From Planktothricoides raciborskii GIHE-MW2 (GTDB taxonomy: Bacteria > Cyanobacteriota > Cyanobacteriia > Cyanobacteriales > Laspinemataceae), in the NCBI RefSeq assembly GCF_040564635.1, contig NZ_CP159837.1, positions 4,265,001 through 4,329,000 on the forward strand: a DNA stretch of 64,000 nucleotides, given 5' to 3'. The notes under the pieces are model-generated. The model did no database searches. It was not told the DNA's origin and saw nothing but the letters and a program-made list of their open reading frames with translations. Position numbers and translations under genes: made by a program. Positions 33,981-40,979 of this stretch are shown piece by piece; positions within the stretch are counted from its first letter, which is position 1, and the number at the start of each line of letters is the position of its first letter.

Positions 33981-35717
33981 ATGGAAAAAACGGAGCAAAG
34001 TAAAAAAATGCCTAAAAAACCAGAATTTTTTGATTGGGGTGATACTTGCAGTGATCCTTATATATTCAGTTATGATGATGAAGACGCAAAGAAATCTTTG
34101 ATTGAACGAATTAAAAGAGGTCAGAAGTGGAACCTGAGTCAGGCTGACCTGAGCGGGGCTGATCTGAGCGGGGCTGACTTGAGTAAGGTTGACCTGAGTG
34201 AGGCTAACCTAAGTTGGGCTGACTTGAGTAATGCTAATCTGAGTGAGGCTAACCTAAGTTGGGCTGACTTGAGTAATGCTAACTTGAGTGATGCTAACCT
34301 GAGTAGGGTTAATTTGAGTAGAGTTAGTTTGTATATGACTAACATGAATAAAGTTAACCTGTGTATGAATAACCTGAGTGAGTTTAACCTAAGTGGGTTT
34401 AATTTAAGAGAGGCTAATCTGAGTGAGGCTAACCTGAGTGGGACTGACCTGAGTAAGGCTAATCTGAGTGAAGCTGACCTGAGTAAGGCTAATCTGAGTG
34501 AGGCTAATCTGAGTAATGCTGACCTGAGTGAAGCTAACCTGAAAGAGGCTAACCTGAAAGAGGCTAACCTGAAAGAGGCTAACCTGAGTGGGGCTAAACT
34601 GAGTCGGGCTAAACTGAGTCGGGCTAACCTGAGTGGAGCTAAACTGAGTCGGGCTAAACTGAGTCGGGCTAAACTGAGTCGGGCTAAACAGCATCTGGCT
34701 TACCTGAGTGGGGATCACCTAAGTTGGAATGACTTGAGTAATGCTGACTTGAGTAATGCTGACCTGAATGGGGCTAATCTGAATAAAGCTGACCTGAGTG
34801 GAGCTAACTTAAAAGAGGCTAAACTGAGTGGGGCTTACCTGAGAGAGGCTAATCTGAGAGAGGCTAATCTGAGTGAGGCTAATCTGAGTGAGGCTAACCT
34901 GAGTAAGGCTAATCTGAGTGAGGCTAATCTGAGTAATGCTGACCTGAGTAATGCTAATCTGAGTGAGGCTAATCTGAGTAATGCTGACCTGAGTAATGCT
35001 GACCTGAGTAATGCTAATCTGAGTGAGGCTAATCTGAGTGAGGCTAATCTGAGTAATGCTAATCTGAGTAATGCTGACCTGAGTAATGCTGACCTGAGTA
35101 ATGCTGACCTGAGTGGGGCTAACTTAAAAAAGGCTAAACTGAGTGAGGCTAATTTGAGCAATGCTGACCTGAGTGGGTTTAATCTGAGTCAGGCTAACTT
35201 GAGTGGAGCTAACCTGTGTGGGGCTAACTTAAAAAAGGCTAACCTAAGTGAAGCTAATCTGAGTAAGGCTAATCTGAGTGAAACTGATCTAAGTGAACTA
35301 AGTGAAACTGATCTGAGTTGGGTTAACTTGAGTGGGGCTAACCTGAGTAAGGCTAATTTGAGTAAAACCGATTTGCGTAATGCTAATTTGAGCAAGACTG
35401 ACTTAAGTGAGACTCGTTTGAATTGGGCTGACTTGAGAAAAGCTAATCTGAGTGAGGCTGACTTAAGAGGGGCTAATCTGAGTAAAACTGACTTAAGAGA
35501 GGCTGACCTGAGTAATGCTGACCTGACTGAGGCTGATTTAACAAAAGCTGATTTAAAAGGGGCTAATCTTGAAAATGCCACAGTTACTCAAGCCCGATTT
35601 GGATCTAACAAAGGTATTGATGAAGCGCTAAAAACTGCTCTCCTTGAAAAAGATGCAATCTTTGGTATTGATGAAGCGCTAGAAACTGCTCTCCTTAAAA
35701 AAAGATGCAATCTTTGA
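33981..35717 (+). CDS. Large pentapeptide-repeat protein (578 aa)
   Basis: After about 50 residues of acidic N-terminus (GDTCSDPYIFSYDDEDAKKS), residues 55-540 are almost unbroken pentapeptides: ANLSE, ADLSN, AKLSR, ANLKE. They should form a very long right-handed beta-helix, about 24 coils at four pentapeptides per coil. The DNA is a 15-bp tandem repeat (CTGAGTNNNGCTNAC), so copy number likely changes by slippage. A short run of divergent units (about 110-140, and AKQHLAYLSGDHLSWNDLS at about 237) interrupts it. The C-terminus holds a duplicated GIDEALKTALL / GIDEALETALL segment. No signal peptide; function unknown. Confidence 0.85.
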   Translation: MEKTEQSKKMPKKPEFFDWGDTCSDPYIFSYDDEDAKKSLIERIKRGQKWNLSQADLSGADLSGADLSKVDLSEANLSWADLSNANLSEANLSWADLSNANLSDANLSRVNLSRVSLYMTNMNKVNLCMNNLSEFNLSGFNLREANLSEANLSGTDLSKANLSEADLSKANLSEANLSNADLSEANLKEANLKEANLKEANLSGAKLSRAKLSRANLSGAKLSRAKLSRAKLSRAKQHLAYLSGDHLSWNDLSNADLSNADLNGANLNKADLSGANLKEAKLSGAYLREANLREANLSEANLSEANLSKANLSEANLSNADLSNANLSEANLSNADLSNADLSNANLSEANLSEANLSNANLSNADLSNADLSNADLSGANLKKAKLSEANLSNADLSGFNLSQANLSGANLCGANLKKANLSEANLSKANLSETDLSELSETDLSWVNLSGANLSKANLSKTDLRNANLSKTDLSETRLNWADLRKANLSEADLRGANLSKTDLREADLSNADLTEADLTKADLKGANLENATVTQARFGSNKGIDEALKTALLEKDAIFGIDEALETALLKKRCNL

Positions 35718-36338
35718 AGATGTTTAACTTTCGCTTAATCCACCATTTCCATTATTCACATGGTTTGTTAGGAAGTAAACCGCTTTTCAGATAACTGCCG
35801 CAGTCAAGCCTTATTGGACAAACCCGACAACCAGATTGAAGCGTGCTTGCCTGACGGCATAGCGAAAGCTTACCGCACACAGAAAAAGGGCGATCGCGAA
35901 GCGTCCCGGAGGGAATCGCCTCCCTGAACTCAGAAACCGGGTTTTTTTTTGGTTCCACGGTAGGGGCGAATGGCCATTCGCCCCTACATATTCACAACAG
36001 AAACCCGGTTTCTTTGCTTCGAGGGACAGAAACCTGGTTTCTTTGCTTGGGACAAAAAAGCGCGATCGCACACAGAAAAAGCGCGATCGCTTTTTAATTA
36101 CTGATTAATAAACTTCTCTTTCTCCCCAGAAACCGGGTTTCTTGCGTTAACCTTGGCGAAAAACCCCAAATAAAATAGAAACCCGGTTTCTTTTTGTTTC
36201 TTGAGTTAACCGCCCCCCCAAAAAATGGTGCGTTACGGCTGGAATAAACATTAATTGTTTATGTCAAATTTTGTCGCCAGCCTAACACACCCTACATTTT
36301 GCCGTGTGCGTTACGGCTGGAATAAACGTTAATTGTTT
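35718..36338. repeat. Compound repeats upstream of DUF4160
   Basis: Contains a module (about 35883-36040) of HIP1 plus GAAGCGTCCCGGAGGGAATCGC, an AGAAACCGGG palindrome, TAGGGGCGAATGGCCATTCGCCCCTA, and another palindrome. It recurs at 36891-37040 and in part at 38511-38640. AAAAGCGCGATCGC units, a GTTAACC variant (36125-36210) and two GTGCGTTACGGCTGGAATAA repeats (36228-36300, 36304-36356) follow. No gene. Confidence 0.8.
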
Positions 36339-36566
36339 ATGTCAAATTTTGTCGCCATGTTCTTTGGCGATCATTCTCCCCCTCATTTTCACGCTATTTA
36401 TGGTGAGTATAATGCGTTAATCAGTATTGAGTCTCTAGAAGTTATTGAAGGAGATTTACCAGGACGTGCCGAAAAAATGGTGCTAGAATGGGCAAAATTG
36501 TACCAGAAAGAACTACTCCAGATTTGGAATAGCCAAGAATTTATTAAGCTGCCACCTTTAAAATGA
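36339..36566 (+). CDS. DUF4160 domain protein, 5' end overwritten by a repeat
   Basis: About 75 residues from ATG 36339. The core MFFGDHSPPHFHAIYGEYNA, followed by ISIESLEVIEGDLPGRAEKMVLEWAKLYQKELLQIWN, is a clear DUF4160 domain, often encoded beside DUF2442 as a suspected toxin-antitoxin-like pair. Normal members start with about a dozen residues of the type MPxxxxFxGI before this point. Here those codons are replaced by the GTCAAATTTTGTCGCCA end of an intergenic repeat, and the apparent start lies within the repeat. It may be truncated and inactive, or have a substitute start. DUF2442 follows after 9 bp. Confidence 0.7.
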   Translation: MSNFVAMFFGDHSPPHFHAIYGEYNALISIESLEVIEGDLPGRAEKMVLEWAKLYQKELLQIWNSQEFIKLPPLK

Positions 36567-36575
36567 TTTAATTTT

Positions 36576-36863
36576 ATGAAGCCGCCTCGGATTATTTCTG
36601 CTAAAGTTATTCAAGATTATAGTTTGCTGGTTAAGTTTAGTAATGGAGAAATCCGGCAATACGATGTCTCTAGGTTGTTAGACAATCATACATTTGCTCG
36701 GTTAAGAAATCCTACATTTTTTAAGAATTTTCAAGTTGAACCGGGGGGATATGCTCTAGTTTGGAATGAGGATATTGATATTAGTGAATACGAACTTTGG
36801 CACAATGGCATCTGTGTTGCAGATGAAGATTTTGCTGGTGATCTTGAGCCTATCCATTCTTAA
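36576..36863 (+). CDS. DUF2442 domain protein
   Basis: 95 residues with the full DUF2442 pattern: PPRIISAKVIQDYSLLVKFSNGE, RQYDVSRLLDN, FARLRNPTFFKNFQVEPGGYALVWNEDIDISEYELWHNG. It is the usual partner of DUF4160, proposed as the antitoxin-like or regulatory half of the pair. It starts 9 bp after the DUF4160 stop, so the two are one operon. Intact length. Confidence 0.85.
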   Translation: MKPPRIISAKVIQDYSLLVKFSNGEIRQYDVSRLLDNHTFARLRNPTFFKNFQVEPGGYALVWNEDIDISEYELWHNGICVADEDFAGDLEPIHS

Positions 36864-36890
36864 AAAGGGCTAGATCCCACACAGAAGAAG

Positions 36891-37070
36891 CGCGATCGCG
36901 AAGCGTCCCGGAGGGAATCGCTTCCCCTGAACTCAGAAACCGGGTTTCTTTTTTGGTTCCACGGTAGGGGCGAATGGCCATTCGCCCCTACATATTCACA
37001 ACAGAAACCCGGTTTCTTTGCTTGGAGGGACAGAAACCCGGTTATTTCGGGGACAAAAAAGCGATCGCTT
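36891..37070. repeat. Second copy of the compound repeat module
   Basis: Near-identical to 35883-36040, with TAGGGGCGAATGGCCATTCGCCCCTA at its centre. It provides the last codons and the stop of the decayed toxin frame that reads into it from the other side. Confidence 0.8.
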
Positions 37071-37371
37071 TTCATCAGTCACTTTTCCTGAAAAATATCC
37101 GACAAATTTCGATAACCACTAATCACGCGCACAATTTCAATGCCGTCTTCAATTACCTGATAAAAAATAATATAACCCATTAATGGAATCCCTCGTAGAT
37201 TCTGACTAAATTGAGAGTAAGAACGTCCCAAATAGGGAAACCGGGCTAACTGCTGACATTTTTTGTTAAAACCCTCAACAAAAAGCTCTCCAGCTTCGAC
37301 ATTTTTCTCCAGAAAGTAACTAGAAATTTCTTCTAAATCCCTACAGCAACCGTGATGAGAAAACGGTTCAT
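36996..37371 (-). pseudogene. ParE-like toxin, frameshifted
   Basis: ATG 37371 lies 8 bp after the stop of the ParD-like antitoxin. It reads MNRFLITVAVGI and stops at TAG (37333-37335). In another frame the rest of a ParE/RelE-fold toxin is open: DLEEISSYFLEKNVEAGELF, then CQQLARFPYLGRSYSQF, RGIPLMGYIIFYQVIEDGIE and IVRVISGYRNLSDIFS. A shift near 37340-37350 therefore splits start and body. The body then runs into an AGAAACC repeat before stopping at 36996-36998, so the natural end is also altered. Mutation or sequencing error are the alternatives. Confidence 0.75.
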
Positions 37372-37379
37372 GCCTGTAC

Positions 37380-37658
37380 CTATGAAGCTAATTTAACTTT
37401 TTCTCTCAATCGAGCAATCACTGCTTCTCCATCCAAAGACTCTCCGCGTTTTGACTGCTCTAATCCTTCCTCTATTTTCTGGCGCGTTTGTGCCAGCCAA
37501 GCTAAGTATTCTGGATTTTCTGTTGACTCATTGAATGAAATTTCATCGGTGAGAAGTATTAATGCGGTATTTATAGCAGCTTCCAATGAAGGATACCGAC
37601 CTTGTTGTACTAATCGTTCCAGGACTTGCGTTTGTTCTTGACTTAATGTAATTTGCAT
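37380..37658 (-). CDS. ParD-like antitoxin (type II)
   Basis: 92 residues from ATG 37658, which has AGGAG nine bases upstream. The N-terminus MQITLSQEQTQVLERLVQQG, followed by RYPSLEAAINTALILL, is a ribbon-helix-helix DNA-binding domain of the ParD/CopG type. The C-terminal helix (EYLAWLAQTRQKIEEGLEQSKRG ... VIARLREKV) is the toxin-binding arm. Order antitoxin then toxin, with 8 bp between, is normal. The toxin partner is frameshifted. The complex would repress its own promoter. Confidence 0.85.
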   Translation of the reverse strand: MQITLSQEQTQVLERLVQQGRYPSLEAAINTALILLTDEISFNESTENPEYLAWLAQTRQKIEEGLEQSKRGESLDGEAVIARLREKVKLAS

Positions 37659-37832
37659 CACGGTTATCTCCTTTTTTTAAATTCCTATCAATTGTTTAAG
37701 CATATCTATATTGGTATTATAAGGGTTTTGAGTTTGATCGGGCTTTGGGGAGGAAAGTTGATTCTCGCGCCTCCCGTCTTCCCAAAAAAAGGATTCCCTC
37801 ACCCGATCTGCGCGATCGGCCTTGACTACAGA

Positions 37833-38163
37833 TTATTTTTCGTCGTCCCAATCTTCAGGGGTTAATGGGGCTTGTCTACCATGACGGACATGAAGTACAT
37901 ATACTTTCTCGTCCCGAATCACAAACAGACGGGCGATAACTCTGCTGTCTTTTGCCGTAGAGAAGTTGCCGAATTTCTTCAGGAAAAACATCATTTTCTA
38001 TGGCTAAAGGACAACGCCGAGGTTTTTCCTGTAAGGTTGCCAGGGTATCCATCAAATCTCGTAACCATTGATCGGCATAATCTGGGTTTCGTTCCTTTAA
38101 CCATTGGTAGGCTGTTTCAATTTCAATTTCTGCTTTGCGCGTCAGCTTAACTTGAAATGCCAC
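37833..38163 (-). pseudogene. RelE/ParE-family toxin, frameshifted near the C-terminus
   Basis: GTG 38163 overlaps the Phd-like antitoxin by 17 bp. The frame gives MAFQVKLTRKAEIEIETAYQ, then WLKERNPDYADQWLRDLMDT, PRRCPLAIENDVFPEEIRQL and LYGKRQQSYR. It then runs into PSVCDSG nonsense and a stop at 37876-37878. If one base of the CCC run (GGG at 37931-37933 on the plus strand) is dropped, the frame continues as RLFVIRDEKVYVLHVRHGRQ APLTPEDWDDEK and stops at TAA (37833-37835), exactly the expected family C-terminus. The mutation removes the last strands, which carry catalytic and structural residues. Confidence 0.8.
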
Positions 38164-38437
38164 GTTTTTCCTGCATTGCTTGTTGAAAGTCTGCTAAGGA
38201 ACGAGTTCTACCCGCGTTCACATCCGCTAGTCCTTCTTTAATGCCCGCGATCGCTTCTAGGTATTCCATCATATCTATTAATTTTTGGTAAGACACGGCA
38301 TCTTGGACAACCACTTCAGCTTTACCGTTGACAGTTAAGACGATCGGTTTCCCGGTTTCTTTCATCTGTTGGATAAATTCAGCAGATTTACGCTTGAAGC
38401 TCGAAAGGGACTGAATATCACGACTCAGGTTGATCAT
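38147..38437 (-). CDS. Phd/YefM-type antitoxin
   Basis: 96 residues. The N-terminus INLSRDIQSLSSFKRKSAEF followed by KETGKPIVLTVNGKAEVVVQDAVSYQKLI is the Phd/YefM DNA-binding fold, and the C-terminal part (AGIKEGLADVNAGRTRSLAD) is the toxin-wrapping tail. It overlaps the frameshifted RelE/ParE toxin gene by 17 bp, as usual for translational coupling. Intact itself. Confidence 0.88.
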   Translation of the reverse strand: MINLSRDIQSLSSFKRKSAEFIQQMKETGKPIVLTVNGKAEVVVQDAVSYQKLIDMMEYLEAIAGIKEGLADVNAGRTRSLADFQQAMQEKRGISS

Positions 38438-39184
38438 GGTGATATTAGCACTAAATTTACATTAAATTTAATGTTAGCACAAGTCAAGAGAAGGGAGGTG
38501 GGATTTTGGCGATCGCCTCCCTGAACTCAGAAACCGGGTTTCTTTCTCGCTTTCACGGTTAACTTTAATATTCACAACAGAAACCCGGTTTCTTTGCTTG
38601 GAGGGACAGAAACCCGGTTTCTTTGCTTGGGACAAAAAAGCGTGCTTGCCTGACGGCATAGCTCCGCTTACCGCACACCCCCCAGAAACCGGGTAATTAA
38701 CGTTAACCTTTGCCAAAAACCCCAAATAAAATAGAAACCCGGTTTCTTTTTGTTCCTTGAGTTAACCTTTGCCCCCAGCAACCGGGTAATTAACGTTAAC
38801 CTTTGCGAAAAACCCCAAATAAAATAGAAACCCGGTTTCTTAATAAAACTGTAGGGTGTGTTAGGCTGGCGAAAAAATTTGACATAAACAATTAACCTTT
38901 ATTCCAGCCGTAACGCACCTTTTGCCAGCTTTTGCCAAACACCCAAAATAAAATAAAAACCCGGTTTGTTTTATTTTTTGGGTTAACTTTTGCACCCAAA
39001 AAATATGATGCGTTACGGCTGGAATAGCAGTTAATTGTTTACAAAAAAGTTTCCGCGAACACACCCTACATTTTGCTGTGGTGCGTTACGGCGGGAATAG
39101 AAGTTAATTGCTGACAAAAAAGTTTCCGCGAACACACCCTACATTTTGCTAAAATATATCTTATGTTTATCTTGCTTAAGGATT
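38438..39184. repeat. Dense mixed repeats
   Basis: Third partial copy of the compound module (38511-38640), two GTTAACCTTTGC-type palindrome elements (38690-38840), and GTAGGGTGTGTTAGGCTGGCG / CCAGCCGTAACGCACC elements at 38853-38920, about 39008-39075 and 39080-39145. No gene. Confidence 0.8.
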
Positions 39185-39865
39185 ATGGGACGGGATAAGT
39201 ATATTTATCTACATGGGTTTGCTTCTTCTCCCCACGGGGGAAAAGCGGAGTATTTCCGCCAAGGATTTGGCCAATTGTCAATTAACCTACAAACTCCTGA
39301 TTTGAATCAAGGGGATTTTTTCAATCTTACCTTAACCAGACAATTAAATTTCATTAAAGCCGAATATTTTGATAAAATATCTATCTCAGACACAACAGAG
39401 AAAACTCTCACTAGCTTACCAGAAATTACCTTAATTGGTTCTAGTTTTGGCGGATTGACTTCAGCAATTTTGGCTCAAGGAAACTTTAAAGTAAAACGCT
39501 TAGTTTTACTAGCCCCCGCTTTCCAATTTCACCGACATTTATCTCGCTTGTTGGGAGAGGCAGCCATGCAGCAATGGCAAAGGGATGGATTTGGGCTATT
39601 TCCCCATTACGGGGAAAACCGGGATTTGCCCCTCAGCTATCAATTTTGGGTTGATTTACTCCAGTATCAAAATGAACAGTTTCCTAGAGAAATTCCTACT
39701 TTAATTTTTCATGGGATTCACGATGAGGTAATTCCCATTGAGTCGAGTCGAGCTTTTGCCAGCGATCGCCCTTGGGTAAAACTGCAAGAACTCGACAGCG
39801 ATCATGGGTTGACTAATGTTTTGCCACAGATTTGGCAAGCAATTCAATACTTTTGTCAAATTTAA
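39185..39865 (+). CDS. YqiA-family alpha/beta hydrolase (esterase)
   Basis: 226 residues from ATG 39185; the frame is open 13 codons further up, but only into a repeat. The first strand and oxyanion segment IYLHGFASSPHGGKAEYF, the nucleophile elbow LIGSSFGGLTSAIL (GxSxG), the acid segment LIFHGIHDEVIP, and the His in ELDSDHGLTN form a complete catalytic triad. Similar proteins are YqiA/YcfP-type carboxylesterases of unknown physiological substrate, cytosolic. 43 bp downstream begins an exported protein gene on the same strand. Confidence 0.88.
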   Translation: MGRDKYIYLHGFASSPHGGKAEYFRQGFGQLSINLQTPDLNQGDFFNLTLTRQLNFIKAEYFDKISISDTTEKTLTSLPEITLIGSSFGGLTSAILAQGNFKVKRLVLLAPAFQFHRHLSRLLGEAAMQQWQRDGFGLFPHYGENRDLPLSYQFWVDLLQYQNEQFPREIPTLIFHGIHDEVIPIESSRAFASDRPWVKLQELDSDHGLTNVLPQIWQAIQYFCQI

Positions 39866-39908
39866 TGATTTCCTAACAAAGTAATTGAGCTTTTCAGGAT
39901 AACTGACA

Positions 39909-40934
39909 ATGAAAAAAAGTGTATTTTTGTTAACTATAATATCAGCGATCGCCCTTAGTCTAATTCCGGCAATTCCGGCAGCTTCTCAAAGTCAGCAAGA
40001 ATCAGAATTCATCCCCTTGGTTTCGCAATTTTCCGCTGAAGCGGATAATATAACAGAAACGATGCCGCAAACCGAATTCCCAGAGGCGATCGCCCAGGAA
40101 TCGCCGGATGTTCCAGTTCCCGTCCCCGTCCCAGAACCGGGAACACCGCGACGACGTTCCACATTACATCGGCAAAGCGGTTCAGAGGATGTATTTCGAC
40201 CCCAAAGAGTGCCTTTGCGTTCTCAAAGTATCCAAAGAGAACAACGAAAACCCCCGGCAGCATCCCCAGGGGTGAGTATTATGAACCCCTCTGGTTATGG
40301 GTCGTCTTGGGGCAGGGCAGGATTTGGGTTAGGAGTCCAAGAACGCACCCGGTTTACGGAAGACGCGGATGGGGTGATGGGATTTGGGATTGGATTTGGT
40401 AATCCCGTCAAAACCGTTGGAGTTAGTTTGGGCATTACGGCAACTGATTTATGGGGAGATGCGTTTCAGGATGGTACGGTCAGCGTGAAATTACATCGGC
40501 GCCTACCTTACGATCTGAGTGTCGCTGCGGGAGTCCAAGGGGCAATCCGTTGGGGGGAAACCGACGGAGGGCGATCGCTTTATGGGGTGGTGACGAAACG
40601 GTTTATTTTCGATCCCGATCCTTCGGAGTTGTTTAATCAGCTTCATGTATCTCTGGGAGTCGGTAGCGGTCAATTTCGCACCGAAGATCAGATTAATAAT
40701 GATGAAGGAACCGTGGGGGTATTTGGTTCAATGGCCCTGCGGATTAATCAACCCATCAGCGCGATCGCGGAATGGACTGGTCAAGACATGACCGTGGGTC
40801 TTTCCATTGCCCCATTTAAAAATATTCCCGTAGTCATTTCTCCGGCCTTAACGGATATTACTGGAAGTGCTGGAGATGGCACGCGATTTATTTTAGGAAT
40901 TGGTTATGGGTTTTCTTTGCCCACAAACTTCTAA
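39909..40934 (+). CDS. Exported predicted barrel-like protein, paralogue of the 23679 gene
   Basis: 341 residues. Signal peptide 1-27 (SVFLLTIISAIALSLIPAIP, then AAS). A disordered Pro/Arg-rich linker covers about 55-130. The C-terminal 210 residues carry the alternating-strand domain shared with the gene at 23679: GFGLGVQERTRFTEDADG, LHVSLGVGSGQFRTED, MALRINQPISAIAEWTGQDM and NIPVVISPALTDITGSAGDG. The C-terminus is GYGFSLPTNF. A beta-barrel of the outer membrane is likely but not proven. Only 45 bp separate it from the exported CHAT protein, so the two are probably one operon. Confidence 0.78.
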   Translation: MKKSVFLLTIISAIALSLIPAIPAASQSQQESEFIPLVSQFSAEADNITETMPQTEFPEAIAQESPDVPVPVPVPEPGTPRRRSTLHRQSGSEDVFRPQRVPLRSQSIQREQRKPPAASPGVSIMNPSGYGSSWGRAGFGLGVQERTRFTEDADGVMGFGIGFGNPVKTVGVSLGITATDLWGDAFQDGTVSVKLHRRLPYDLSVAAGVQGAIRWGETDGGRSLYGVVTKRFIFDPDPSELFNQLHVSLGVGSGQFRTEDQINNDEGTVGVFGSMALRINQPISAIAEWTGQDMTVGLSIAPFKNIPVVISPALTDITGSAGDGTRFILGIGYGFSLPTNF

Positions 40935-40979
40935 ATAGCCGATTTTCAAGTCCCGATTTTTAAGTCCCTATTTTCCAAG

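Noticed and set aside
34139-35581. Minus-strand frames across the pentapeptide gene
   Set aside because: They stay open only because the 15-bp repeat has no stop in that frame; composition is monotone Leu/Arg/Ser/Thr.
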